From Bacteroidales bacterium (GTDB lineage: Bacteria; Bacteroidota; Bacteroidia; Bacteroidales; WCHB1-69), in the NCBI GenBank assembly GCA_024400875.1, contig JAKSMB010000002.1, positions 1 to 64,000 of the forward strand: a stretch of DNA of 64,000 nucleotides, in the 5' to 3' direction. This document shows, one piece after another, positions 8,733 through 18,581 of the stretch (position 1 is the first letter of the stretch; each line of letters starts with the position of its first letter). A program made the translations under genes and the position numbers. The notes under the pieces are model-generated. The model was given only the letters and a program-made list of their open reading frames with translations. It was not told the origin of the DNA and searched no databases.

Positions 8733-10048
8733 ATTGCGTATTTTTCTTTGATGATTCGTAAAAAGTCTGTCACGCTCATCTCGTTCAGGAGGATGAGACC
8801 GTGTGTGGCGCGCACTAAGGCGCTTGGGTTCTGGTAGAAGAAGTCCTTACCCAAGAGCAACTGTACGTCGCGAAGTTGTCTTACCCAGATGCTCTCGGCC
8901 AACTCGCAGAATGTTCCGTCGAAGTTCGGGTTCGGGAACTCGGCTACCACCTGGGTCAGGTAGGAGGTGTTGAAGGCCTTCTCGAAAACGGCAAAGGAGT
9001 TCAACGATACAGGAACGTAGGTGTTTGCCGTGGAGGGGTCGAAGGTGGACCATACATTGCGGAAGCCGATGATGCGCACGTTGGAAACGTCGGTCTCCTG
9101 GCTCCATATCTCAATGGCCTCGGCAATGGAAAGCAATACCTTGTGGTGCGTGTCGGGACGGATGTCGCCGGCGTCCATCACCACGCTGATGACCGTAGGG
9201 TTGATGTAGCGAAGATGATCTAATACTGGAAATACGTCGGTGTCGTAGTCCGGACCGGTAAACTCTGTTTTTCTGTTGTAGAGCCCCAGGTGAAGGTGGT
9301 GTACGTGATCAACGGAGACGCCCATATAGGCCCACACCAACTCTTCTTCGAACTCACGGATCTCACCCTTGAGGGCTTGGCAGTGGCGAATGGTGGTCTG
9401 TACTTCCGGGTTGGGGTCTTTGCGAACCTCTTCGGTGAAGTTCTCCACGAAGACGATGGTGCGCTGCAGCGTTTCCTTCAACTCTTCAACGCTTTTCATA
9501 CCCCAGATGCCTACCATGTCGCGTGCAATACGATGGCATAAACCACGTCGGCATTCTTCCTGATTGCGGTTGGCTACATTGTCCAAGAAGTGGTGTATGT
9601 CTTTGTCATACTTGAGCTTATACCCTTCTGTGAAGAAGTCGGCGTAGTGAATCATAAGCATACGGTCTTCTTCAATGAAACGGAGGGTGTCTTTCAGTGC
9701 ATCAAGTAGGAACTTGTTGGTGACGGAATGGAATCCGGAGGTCATGACACCAAAGGAGATGTCGTTGCTTCTGGATCTCAATTGTCGGTTGATGAAGGGC
9801 ATGATGCCCAACATGATGTCGTCGTGGTGCGGACCGGTATGAAAGATCACTTCGTTTTCATACATCTTGCAACCACGTTTAAGTCTGTTTTGAACCTCGT
9901 TGATGACGTTCTTAACGGTGTCGAGGCTCAGGTTGGGGATGGCTTGACAGGCTTCGTCGTTTTGCAGATCTTCCAGGGTGAGTCGATGTGCGTATTTGTT
10001 GAGTTTCTTGCAAAGGTCAAGAATGATTTTGATGTTGTTGGTAGTCAT
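8729..10048 (-). CDS. Stand-alone PIG-L/LmbE-like deacetylase-family protein
   Basis: A 439-residue protein with the metal-site signature IFHTGPHHDDIMLG near residues 68-81, which matches the (P/A)HxDD motif of the PIG-L/LmbE zinc deacetylases, and a second histidine-rich block VDHVHHLHLG near 245-255. It resembles the module found C-terminal to NagB in some long Bacteroidetes proteins annotated as glucosamine-6-phosphate deaminase, but no NagB domain is encoded here. The N-terminal 60 residues are helical and unassigned. The likely role is hydrolysis or deacetylation of an amino-sugar compound; this is inference from the fold and from its place between rfbA (7 bases upstream) and galE (4-base overlap). 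Confidence 0.7.
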   Translation of the reverse strand: MTTNNIKIILDLCKKLNKYAHRLTLEDLQNDEACQAIPNLSLDTVKNVINEVQNRLKRGCKMYENEVIFHTGPHHDDIMLGIMPFINRQLRSRSNDISFGVMTSGFHSVTNKFLLDALKDTLRFIEEDRMLMIHYADFFTEGYKLKYDKDIHHFLDNVANRNQEECRRGLCHRIARDMVGIWGMKSVEELKETLQRTIVFVENFTEEVRKDPNPEVQTTIRHCQALKGEIREFEEELVWAYMGVSVDHVHHLHLGLYNRKTEFTGPDYDTDVFPVLDHLRYINPTVISVVMDAGDIRPDTHHKVLLSIAEAIEIWSQETDVSNVRIIGFRNVWSTFDPSTANTYVPVSLNSFAVFEKAFNTSYLTQVVAEFPNPNFDGTFCELAESIWVRQLRDVQLLLGKDFFYQNPSALVRATHGLILLNEMSVTDFLRIIKEKYAI

Positions 10049-10055
10049 TGGAAGT

Positions 10056-10937
10056 CTATTTTTCTTCTTGTGTTAAGGCCATCAGGTATTGACCATATTG
10101 GTTTTTGATCATTGGTTTTGCGATTTCTTGGAGACGCTCGGCGGTAATCCAGCCGTTGCGGTAGGCGATGCCTTCCAAGCAGGCGATCTTCAGCCCCGTG
10201 CGCTTTTCAATCACCTCTACGAAGGTGGAAGCTTCCGACAGCGATTCGTGAGTGCCAGTGTCTAACCAGGCGAAACCGCGACTCAGCAACTGAATCTTCA
10301 ATTGCTGATCTTTAAGGAATTCTTGGTTGACGGTGGTGATTTCCAACTCGCCACGAGCCGAAGGCTTGATGGTCTTGGCAATGTCAACCACCTTGTTGGG
10401 GTAGAAGTAGAGTCCCACCACCGCGTAGTTGGATTTGGGTTTTTGTGGCTTCTCTTCAATGGAGATACAGTTGCCGTCTTTGTCGAACTCGGCAACGCCG
10501 TAACGCTCGGGGTCGGACACCCAATATCCGAAAACCGTCGCTTTGTTGTTTTCTTCGGCATCTTTAACCGCATTTCTGAGCAGGGAAACAAAGCCGCTGC
10601 CGTAGAAGATGTTGTCGCCAAGCACTAAGCAGGCACTGTCGTCGCCGATGAACTCCTCACCGATGATAAAGGCCTGCGCTAAGCCGTCGGGACTGGGTTG
10701 TTCCGCATACTGGAAGTTCACGCCGTAGTCGGAACCGTCGCCCAACAGACGTTTGAAACCGGGAAGGTCGTGCGGCGTGGAGATGATCAGGATGTCGCGG
10801 ATACCCGCCAACATCAATGCGGAAATGGGATAATAAACCATAGGCTTGTCATAGATGGGAAGCATCTGCTTGCTAACACCTTTAGTGATAGGATACAAAC
10901 GTGTTCCAGAACCACCTGCCAATACGATACCTTTCAT
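10056..10937 (-). CDS. rfbA: Glucose-1-phosphate thymidylyltransferase
   Basis: RfbA (RmlA) makes dTDP-glucose from glucose-1-phosphate and dTTP, the first step to dTDP-rhamnose and related sugars. The 293-residue protein starts [18 protein letters not shown] with the nucleotidyl-transfer loop GGSGTRLYP, then [19 protein letters not shown] near residue 108 and [19 protein letters not shown] near 160-178. The length is typical. No rfbB, rfbC or rfbD is in the window, so the rest of the pathway must be elsewhere. It heads the sugar-nucleotide operon rfbA, PIG-L-like gene, galE, lgt. Confidence 0.96.
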   Translation of the reverse strand: MKGIVLAGGSGTRLYPITKGVSKQMLPIYDKPMVYYPISALMLAGIRDILIISTPHDLPGFKRLLGDGSDYGVNFQYAEQPSPDGLAQAFIIGEEFIGDDSACLVLGDNIFYGSGFVSLLRNAVKDAEENNKATVFGYWVSDPERYGVAEFDKDGNCISIEEKPQKPKSNYAVVGLYFYPNKVVDIAKTIKPSARGELEITTVNQEFLKDQQLKIQLLSRGFAWLDTGTHESLSEASTFVEVIEKRTGLKIACLEGIAYRNGWITAERLQEIAKPMIKNQYGQYLMALTQEEK

Positions 10938-10992
10938 TTTTTTCTTGGGTTTATTAGGTTAAAATACCGTGTTTACTATTGTTTTTTGAAAC

Positions 10993-11029
10993 GATAATCG
11001 CAGTAGGAATCTTCCATACTGCGATTATC
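10993..11029 (-). terminator. 13-bp inverted repeat between gap and rfbA
   Basis: Perfect 13-base arms GATAATCGCAGTA and TACTGCGATTATC around an 11-base loop lie just downstream of gap. There is no clear T-run after the second arm on the minus strand, so termination is likely but not certain; an operator for rfbA is an alternative. Confidence 0.5.
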
Positions 11030-11079
11030 GATATGCATAATCTGCCGATGGTTGATAGAAAACTATCGGCGAGGATGTA

Positions 11080-12096
<1,017 letters not shown>

Positions 12097-12144
12097 TTAA
12101 TTTATAAATATTTAATGTGTTAAACGTCGCTTTTCAACAAAGCG

Positions 12145-12152
12145 CAAATATA
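12145..12152 (-). promoter_or_regulatory. Bacteroidetes -7 element for gap
   Basis: On the minus strand this reads TATATTTG, matching TAnnTTTG, 55 bases upstream of the gap start codon. No well-spaced -33 TTG is obvious. Confidence 0.6.
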
Positions 12153-12239
12153 AAAAAAAAATTGGTGTTGCGAGACAAGGAAATTTAGGAATTTTGTGTA
12201 TCGGTAGATGATGGTTGTAATTATTTAAAACATAGTGTT

Positions 12240-13475
12240 TTAAATAATCGTTGAAGAGCTGTCCTTACGCTCGTCCATTTCTATTCTGAAAAGGTGCTCT
12301 CGAAGTTCTTGAAGTTGCTCTGTGGACATTGTGTCGAAGGTACTATTTTCGTGATACCAATCCGGAGTGGCATCGCCAATCCAATGTTTCAGATTTTCGT
12401 AAAGGGCGCTTTCTTCTGCCATCGTTTTTTCTTTGTGTTCCTGTCTTAAAAATTGCAGGATTCGAAGACCATCCGCTTTTTCGTGAAAGGCTTGCACGAA
12501 ATGTGGTAAGTCCTTGACATTGTTGCGAATGCTCTGCCAGATGCTTTCGTTCGGATTTTTCGTGTTGGGCATCTGCTGTTGCAGAAATGTCAAGAATGGG
12601 GTTTCAATATCTTCCGTGTAAAGTTCGGGTAGGTGATGGTAGGTTTCATCAATGGCTTTGAATAAGGAATGATGATAGATGGGGTAGCTTTCCCAACTTC
12701 CCTGACTGCCTTTGATGAGTGCGGGACCGGTGCCGAAGAACACGCGGTTGGAGAAGCGTGCCGCGGGGTAAACCATCTCTTCGTTCCAATTGCTGATGGG
12801 AGCCATCTTGCGAAGTTTTTGCACTAAGTAGAAGTCCTCGCCACTCTTCACCGGCGTGATTCCGCCAATTTTGCGCAAAGCTTTCGCCCGCATAGCGATG
12901 GCCGAGCCCACGGCCGTGAAACTGTACGGACTGCCAATCTTGTACAGGTTGATGGCATAGTTTCGCATATACATCTCGTAGCGCAGGATGGCACGGTCGT
13001 TGGCCTCTTCGTCCGTAAGCGGATGGTAGTAAGGCACGGAGATGGCTGGAACCGCTGGATGTTCTTTGAAGTTCGTGAGGATGGAGGAAAGATAACCGGG
13101 ACGGATGCGAGTGTCGGCATCTAAACTGACGATGATGTCATCGGGATTGGCAAACGTCAGGATGTGGTCGAACAGCACTTTGCGTGCCCAGCCCACGCCA
13201 AACTTCTTGCCCGTCCAGCCTTTCCCTGGAGAGGCATAGTCCAGAACGTGGATGTTTTTTTCTGCGTGTTCTGTCAACCAACGAAGCAGCTGCTGGTTGT
13301 TATCGCAGATCTGTTTTTTATCCGGATTCTGCCAATACTCCTCCGGCTGATTGACGCAGATGTAGATTTCAAAGGAGGATATAGCAGATTGAGCTGCAAG
13401 GTCTTGCAGCGTTGCCGGAAGATCTTGCAGCTCATCCATGGCCGGAATGGCCACATATAGTTTCGGAGTGTTCAT
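12240..13475 (-). CDS. Family 2 glycosyltransferase
   Basis: A 411-residue GT-A glycosyltransferase starting LYVAIPAMDELQDLPATLQDL, with the metal-binding DxD-like site in DDIIVSLDADTRIRPGYL near residues 115-135 and the downstream GGITPVKSGEDFYLVQKL block near 200-220 expected for GT2. There are no obvious transmembrane helices, so it is probably cytosolic or peripheral. The start ATG shares one base with the stop of the upstream chagasin-like lipoprotein gene (TAATG arrangement), which suggests translational coupling. Acceptor and sugar are unknown. Confidence 0.82.
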   Translation of the reverse strand: MNTPKLYVAIPAMDELQDLPATLQDLAAQSAISSFEIYICVNQPEEYWQNPDKKQICDNNQQLLRWLTEHAEKNIHVLDYASPGKGWTGKKFGVGWARKVLFDHILTFANPDDIIVSLDADTRIRPGYLSSILTNFKEHPAVPAISVPYYHPLTDEEANDRAILRYEMYMRNYAINLYKIGSPYSFTAVGSAIAMRAKALRKIGGITPVKSGEDFYLVQKLRKMAPISNWNEEMVYPAARFSNRVFFGTGPALIKGSQGSWESYPIYHHSLFKAIDETYHHLPELYTEDIETPFLTFLQQQMPNTKNPNESIWQSIRNNVKDLPHFVQAFHEKADGLRILQFLRQEHKEKTMAEESALYENLKHWIGDATPDWYHENSTFDTMSTEQLQELREHLFRIEMDERKDSSSTII

Positions 13476-13855
13476 TACTTGACGGTTATCGTCACGTCGC
13501 GGGTTCTGATAGCTTCGTCCACTTTGTCGCGGGCATAAACGAAATGCAGGGTTTGCTCACCTTTTTCTTTAGCTTCAAACTTCCAGAACAACTCGGAAGA
13601 GGCACCCACCATACCCTTTGGTGCATCGCTTTCGTAACGTTTTCCAATGGAGTCAACGACGGTGATTTCGTTGCTGTTGATCAACTGCCACCAGTAACCG
13701 GTAGAGGCGTTGGTGCGGAATTGAATCTCACAGGATTGACCTTTCTTGAGTTCTACTTGGTTGGTCTCTTTGTCCAAAGACACCAATTTCTTTTGTGAGG
13801 CACAGCTGGTAACCATCATGATCAGGATGGCACTGATATAAATTATTTTTTTCAT
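13475..13855 (-). CDS. Chagasin-like (I42) protease-inhibitor-family lipoprotein
   Basis: A 126-residue lipoprotein (MKKIIYISAILIMMVTSC, acylated Cys18). The mature part has the layout of I42/chagasin cysteine-protease inhibitors: NASTGYWWQL corresponds to the NPTTGY loop, KGMVGASSELFWKFEAK to the GxG region, and a final strand RDVTITVK. The third RPW-type loop is weak (VYARDKVDE). The start is chosen at the lipoprotein signal; 18 upstream codons are open but not signal-like. A plausible role is to block an endogenous or foreign papain-like protease in the periplasm. The GT2 gene overlaps its stop by one base. Confidence 0.75.
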   Translation of the reverse strand: MKKIIYISAILIMMVTSCASQKKLVSLDKETNQVELKKGQSCEIQFRTNASTGYWWQLINSNEITVVDSIGKRYESDAPKGMVGASSELFWKFEAKEKGEQTLHFVYARDKVDEAIRTRDVTITVK

Positions 13856-14094
13856 CTTGGTAGGATATAGTAAGTTGGTAATCAATGTTAAGATATTGAT
13901 ATTCAACATTGTTAAACAATAGAATGTTTGTTTCTTTGAATAGCAATACCGCGTGCAAAGATAGTCATTTTATCCGATGTAATCATTATTATTCCATGCG
14001 TTGCCATTTCATTTACTCACCTTGCTTGTCGTTTTCTTTACGTTTGTCGGTTGGCGGTTCGGAAAGGTGGATACATAACTTTTTATTGGTAACT

Positions 14095-14472
14095 TCATTT
14101 GGATAACAGCATGATGAATCTCTCACCATCGTCTGCAATAAGTGTGTTGTCGCTTGGATGATACGTGAAGCCACGCAACAATTGACCAGCCTGACCATCT
14201 GTCCAATAACCACTGTTGTCGTATTTAACTTCAACTCTTTTTCCGCTAATGGTGTACACCAGATGACTTACTGTGTGGAAGTTATAACTGTAATCCCAGT
14301 ATGTATAGGTTGCTGAGCCGTCCTCTATGAAGTGGAACTGCGGATTTGCAGTTACATTTGGATTGCAATAATAGTGTCCAATAATCTTACTTGCTGCTCC
14401 TTTGTTGCCGTCACCGCAACTGGTCAAGATGATTGCACTGAGCATGATCATGATTGATAAAACTTTTTTCAT
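14095..14472 (-). CDS. Hypothetical small lipoprotein
   Basis: A 125-residue protein with a lipoprotein signal (MKKVLSIMIMLSAIILTSC, Cys19), then a short Gly/Asn-rich linker and a beta-rich domain: IGHYYCNPN, PQFHFIEDGSATYTYW, LVYTISGKRVEVKYDN, TLIADDGERFIML. The pattern suggests a lipocalin-like small barrel, but I do not recognise a named family. It lies 47 bases downstream of rsmA, same strand. Confidence 0.65.
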   Translation of the reverse strand: MKKVLSIMIMLSAIILTSCGDGNKGAASKIIGHYYCNPNVTANPQFHFIEDGSATYTYWDYSYNFHTVSHLVYTISGKRVEVKYDNSGYWTDGQAGQLLRGFTYHPSDNTLIADDGERFIMLLSK

Positions 14473-14519
14473 AATTCCTTGATTTAGTTAGATATTATTC
14501 TTGTTCCGTGTTCTATTGA

Positions 14520-15302
14520 TTACGCCAACATGTTGGCCAAACGTTCGTAATCTTCGATGGAAAGTTGTTCGGCACGCTTGGTGAAGATGGGGTCTGATGC
14601 CACAAATTCGGCAGGGAACGCCAGGGTCTGCAAGGCGTTGCGCAAGGTCTTGCGACGGTAGTTGAAGGCCGTTTTTACGACCAGCTTGAACTTTTCGTCG
14701 TCACAGTTGAGCTTCTTGTTGAAGTTGCGGACTACTCGAACTACTGCAGACTTCACCTTTGGTGGTGGGTTGAACTCATTTTCTCCCACGGTGAAGAGAT
14801 ATTCTGTGTCGTAATAGGCTTGCAGCAATACACTTACAATGCCGTATTGCTTTTTACCCGCCGTAGCTGTGATGCGTTCGCCAACTTCTTTCTGGAACAT
14901 CCCTACCAACTCTACCGCCTGGTCTTTGTAGTCCAGCATCTTGAAAAGTATCTGGGAGGAGATGTTGTAAGGGAAGTTGCCCACGATGACGAACTTGTCG
15001 GGATATCGTGCGCCTAAGTCGAAGCGGAGGAAGTCGCCGGCGATGAGGTTGTCGCCCAGTTGCGGAAAGTGTTCCTGCAGGTAGGCTACCGACTCTTCGT
15101 CCAACTCAATGACGGAGAAGTCTTTGAAGGGTTGTTGCAGCAAAAACTGGGTAAGCACGCCCATGCCTGGACCAATTTCCAGTACGCTGGCATTGGGTGT
15201 GGTTACGGCTTCTGCAATCCGTCGAGCGATGTCTTCGTTTTTGAGGAAGTGCTGTCCGAGTCTCTTTTTGGCTCTAACTTTATCTTTTTCGTTTACGTAC
15301 AT
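14520..15302 (-). CDS. rsmA: 16S rRNA (adenine1518/1519-N6)-dimethyltransferase
   Basis: RsmA (KsgA) dimethylates two adjacent adenines near the 3' end of 16S rRNA and acts as a late 30S assembly checkpoint. The 260-residue protein begins with the family signature KKRLGQHFLKNEDIARRI, then the SAM loop VLEIGPGMGVLTQFLL near residue 40, and the catalytic NFPYNISSQILFKML near 110-125. The C-terminal helical domain (FNYRRKTLRNALQTL) is complete. It follows the TPR gene by 11 bases, forming a serS-TPR-rsmA run. Confidence 0.96.
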   Translation of the reverse strand: MYVNEKDKVRAKKRLGQHFLKNEDIARRIAEAVTTPNASVLEIGPGMGVLTQFLLQQPFKDFSVIELDEESVAYLQEHFPQLGDNLIAGDFLRFDLGARYPDKFVIVGNFPYNISSQILFKMLDYKDQAVELVGMFQKEVGERITATAGKKQYGIVSVLLQAYYDTEYLFTVGENEFNPPPKVKSAVVRVVRNFNKKLNCDDEKFKLVVKTAFNYRRKTLRNALQTLAFPAEFVASDPIFTKRAEQLSIEDYERLANMLA

Positions 15303-15313
15303 AGATGTTTGAC

Positions 15314-17188
15314 TTATTCAATGTTGTCGCCTCGCAGCGCTCTGTAGTGTTTACGGGCGTCAACCACGTAAAGGCTGCCGCTGAAGTCTCGCATGATTTT
15401 CTGATAATACTCCATCGCTTTCGGGAGATCTTTGATGTAGTATTCATAAAGCTCCGCCAATTTGAAAATAGCATCATCGGCCAACAGTTCGGAGCCGTGG
15501 TTTTCTTCAATGTTTTTGAGCAACGCTTCTGCCCCTAGATAGTCTTTGCGCTTGATGTAAATCAAGGCTTTCTGATAGAGGGCGTCGTCCACTAAGGTAC
15601 CTACGGGAGAGAGCGTGATAACGGAGTCGAGCAATATAAGCGCTTGATCGTCTTTGTTTTGGAAGATGAGGAAGTCGGCTTCTGCATATTTTTTCAACGG
15701 AAGATTCTGGGTCTGATGCTCAAAGAGGAGATAGGTGGTGTCTTGGTCGTCGTTGTCCTCTTCCTCCTCTTCTTCCTGGTTGTCGGAAATCAGGAGCGAG
15801 AAGTAGATGGCGTCGTTGGCGATGAGTTTGGTGGTGGCGGCAGAGAGCACGTCGAGCTGACTCTTCGCCCAGTCGAACTCGCCAATGTAGAAGGAGAGTT
15901 TGGCGTTTTTGAATTTGGCTTCGTTGCCCAACTCGTCGTTGGGTAGGTCTTTGTCAACTTGTGAGTAGTTGAGCGTGGCATCCCAAACGTTGCCCATATA
16001 GAGTTGAACATCTGCCAAGTCAATCTTGTAGAGGTTGCGCTCTTTGGCATCGCGGGTGGCATTGTTCATCGCCTGGTTGAGGATGTCCACCGCCTCTTGT
16101 GGCTTGTTTACGTAGAAGGCCAACAGGTGCGCATACTTGCGAATCCAGTCGGAAGTACCCGCGTGTAGGCCGTTTTCATCCAGCGCCTTTTTGAAGTCTT
16201 TCTCTAAGCTTACGGCATCTACCATTCGGATGGGCGACGACTCTGACAACTGCTGATAGCGAACGTCCAGGATCTTCATCTGGGCGTTGACGAAGTTGAT
16301 GGCTTCTTCCCCCTTGGAGATGATGTATTTCAACGCCTCGATGGCGGTGGCGTAGTCGCGGTTGTCGGCAGCTACACAAGCTAAATCGTAGGTGTTGATA
16401 CACTCGATTTTCTTACGTTTGTCGATGGCCTTGGCCAAGATCAAAGCTTCGTCATAGTCTTTGTGCAACTGGTTGATCCAGAAAAGTAAAGACATATAAC
16501 TGAGCGTTGATGGGTTTTTCTGAGAGGCCTTTTGCAAGGCACCCTTGATCATAAGATACCGTTGGTTGTCATCGTCGTCCATCAAGAGGTTCTGGATGGA
16601 GGTCTTTGCCTGCTCCAGGTTCTTGTCGTCGTCGTCTTTTACTACGGAGATGAGCTCGTCCACGATTTTTCCCGTTTGATTCAGTTGCTGGTACTGCGAT
16701 ATCAGCTCCTTCGACATCAGTTGCGGGTTGTTCATCAGGCGGCGGCCACGCAGAATCGTTTCGATGGCGTAGTCGTACTTGGCTCGTGCGTAAAAGGCGT
16801 TGTACAACTCCAGGATGGAAAACTCCTTGGCGGGAAGCTCTTTGAGAAGTTCTTGGTAGATCTTCTCCGATTTGGCATGCTCCCCGGCGCGCTCGTAGGC
16901 ATATCCTTGATCTACCTTGTAACGCTGTACGTTAGGGAAATTCTTGATCTGTTTCTTGCAAAGCTTTTCCAACTCGCTGTAACGCTCCAACTCCATCAGC
17001 GAAGCGTAATAATAATAGTAAATGTACGAGTTGGGGGTCTTGGATTGTATCTTTTCAAAGAGTACGATGGCTTTATCGAACTCCTTGTCTTTATAGTACT
17101 GCAAAGCCAACTTCTCATCGTCACTCTGCTGTGCGAACAGAGCGCCCAACGAGAAGACGAGGAGAAGGGCAAGGAGTATTCTTTTCAT
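15314..17188 (-). CDS. Exported tetratricopeptide-repeat protein
   Basis: A 624-residue protein with a signal peptide (MKRILLALLLVFSLGALFAQ) followed by TPR units throughout, for example LALQYYKDKEFDKAIVLFEKI, GYAYERAGEHAKSEKIYQEL and LLDSVITLSPVGTLVDDALY. An acidic run EEEEEEDNDDQD lies near residue 475. The final repeats resemble periplasmic TPR scaffolds of the YbgF/BamD type. Its place between serS and rsmA, spaced 8 and 11 bases, implies co-expression but gives no specific function. The role is unknown; an envelope-assembly scaffold is a reasonable guess. Confidence 0.8.
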   Translation of the reverse strand: MKRILLALLLVFSLGALFAQQSDDEKLALQYYKDKEFDKAIVLFEKIQSKTPNSYIYYYYYASLMELERYSELEKLCKKQIKNFPNVQRYKVDQGYAYERAGEHAKSEKIYQELLKELPAKEFSILELYNAFYARAKYDYAIETILRGRRLMNNPQLMSKELISQYQQLNQTGKIVDELISVVKDDDDKNLEQAKTSIQNLLMDDDDNQRYLMIKGALQKASQKNPSTLSYMSLLFWINQLHKDYDEALILAKAIDKRKKIECINTYDLACVAADNRDYATAIEALKYIISKGEEAINFVNAQMKILDVRYQQLSESSPIRMVDAVSLEKDFKKALDENGLHAGTSDWIRKYAHLLAFYVNKPQEAVDILNQAMNNATRDAKERNLYKIDLADVQLYMGNVWDATLNYSQVDKDLPNDELGNEAKFKNAKLSFYIGEFDWAKSQLDVLSAATTKLIANDAIYFSLLISDNQEEEEEEDNDDQDTTYLLFEHQTQNLPLKKYAEADFLIFQNKDDQALILLDSVITLSPVGTLVDDALYQKALIYIKRKDYLGAEALLKNIEENHGSELLADDAIFKLAELYEYYIKDLPKAMEYYQKIMRDFSGSLYVVDARKHYRALRGDNIE

Positions 17189-17196
17189 TTCAGACG

Positions 17197-18468
17197 TTAG
17201 TCGATGATGTCAAAATGGGTGTATGGACGAAGGACTTCAGGAACGACGATGCCCTTGTCGGTCTGGTAGTTTTCGAGGATGGCAGCCAAAACGCGTGGTA
17301 ATGCCAAGGCGCTACCGTTGAGGGTGTGTGCCAAACGTGTTTTTCCAGAGCCGTCTTTGAATCTTAGTTTCAAACGGTTTGCCTGATAGGATTCGAAGTT
17401 GGATACGGAACTAACCTCCAGCCACTTTTGTTGTGCTTTGGAGTAAACTTCCAAGTCGTAGGTGAGGGCAGAGGTGAAACTGATGTCGCCACCACAAAGA
17501 CGAAGCACGCGGAATGGCAAACCCAACTTGGTGAGCAGACCCTTGCAGTAGTTGGTCATCTTTTCCAAGGTCTCATAGGAACGGTCTGGATGTTCTACAA
17601 CCACGATTTCGATTTTGTCGAATTGATGCAGACGGTTCAAACCGCGAACGTCTTTGCCGTAGGAACCGGCTTCGCGACGGAAACAAGCGGAGTAGGCACA
17701 ATTCTTCATTGGGAAGTCACCCTCTTTGAGGATAACGTCGCGGTAGATGTTGGTGACAGGAACCTCGGCGGTTGGGATGAGGTAGAAGTTATCTACCTGG
17801 CAGTGATACATTTGACCTTCTTTGTCGGGCAGTTGACCGGTGCCGTATGCAGAGTCTTCGTTCACCATGTAAGGCGGTTGGATTTCGGTGAAGCCTGCCT
17901 CTACGGCGCTGTCGAGGAAGAAGTCGATCAACGCACGTTGCATGCGGGCACCTTTGCCTTTGTAAACTGGGAAACCGGCGCCAGTGATTTTATTGCCGAG
18001 TTCGAAGTCGATGATGTCGTATTTCTTCACCAAGTCCCAGTGAGGCATTGCTTCGTAGTCGAAGTTGGAAGCATCACCTTCCGTGTAAACGATTTCATTG
18101 TCTTCAGCACCCTTGCCAGGAGCTACGGCAGCGTTTGGCAGGTTCGGCAGCAACACCATCTTGTTCAGCAGTTCAGCTTCCATTTCTTGAAGTTGTGCGC
18201 GACCGCTCTTTTCGGCTTCTTTCAGTTCTGCCATGCGAGCTTTCAACTCGGTAGCTTCGGCACCTTTGCCCTCTTTGAAAAGTTGTCCGATCTTCTTGGC
18301 GCCTTGGTTTTGCTCCATCAGATTGTCGTCCAAATTTTTCTTGAGTGTGCGGGTGTCTGTATCTAATTGACGAATTTCATTGACCAGCTCGGTAGCGTCG
18401 AAATTCTTGATTTTCAGTCTGTCAATAACCTCTTGAGGATTTTCTCTTAAAAGTTGAATTTGTAACAT
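17197..18468 (-). CDS. serS: Seryl-tRNA synthetase
   Basis: A class II synthetase of 423 residues. The start MLQIQLLRENP is the normal SerRS N-terminus; the open frame upstream (24 codons) runs through the promoter region and is not used. The N-terminal coiled-coil arm is residues ~30-105. Motif 2 is NCAYSACFRREAGSYGKDVRGLNRLHQF near 255-280 and motif 3 is LNGSALALPRVLAAILENYQ near the C-terminus. It heads the serS-TPR-rsmA operon. Confidence 0.97.
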   Translation of the reverse strand: MLQIQLLRENPQEVIDRLKIKNFDATELVNEIRQLDTDTRTLKKNLDDNLMEQNQGAKKIGQLFKEGKGAEATELKARMAELKEAEKSGRAQLQEMEAELLNKMVLLPNLPNAAVAPGKGAEDNEIVYTEGDASNFDYEAMPHWDLVKKYDIIDFELGNKITGAGFPVYKGKGARMQRALIDFFLDSAVEAGFTEIQPPYMVNEDSAYGTGQLPDKEGQMYHCQVDNFYLIPTAEVPVTNIYRDVILKEGDFPMKNCAYSACFRREAGSYGKDVRGLNRLHQFDKIEIVVVEHPDRSYETLEKMTNYCKGLLTKLGLPFRVLRLCGGDISFTSALTYDLEVYSKAQQKWLEVSSVSNFESYQANRLKLRFKDGSGKTRLAHTLNGSALALPRVLAAILENYQTDKGIVVPEVLRPYTHFDIID

Positions 18469-18491
18469 CGGTTCTAATTTTTTAAAGGTCG

Positions 18492-18499
18492 CAAAGATA
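18492..18499 (-). promoter_or_regulatory. Bacteroidetes -7 element for serS operon
   Basis: The minus strand reads TATCTTTG, 23 bases upstream of the serS ATG chosen here, which supports that start over the longer frame. Confidence 0.7.
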
Positions 18500-18539
18500 G
18501 TAAAAAAACGGTATTCAAGTGAATATATTTCTTCAAACA

Positions 18540-18572
18540 AAAAGAGGAAACGTGTTGGGCGTTTCCTCTTTT
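18540..18572 (-). terminator. Rho-independent terminator after the outer-membrane protein gene
   Basis: Arms AAAAGAGGAAACG and CGTTTCCTCTTTT (13 bp) with a 7-base loop, followed on the minus strand by a T-rich tail. It lies 10 bases past the stop of the 18582-19214 gene and upstream of serS. Confidence 0.85.
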
Positions 18573-18581
18573 GTCTTTTCG

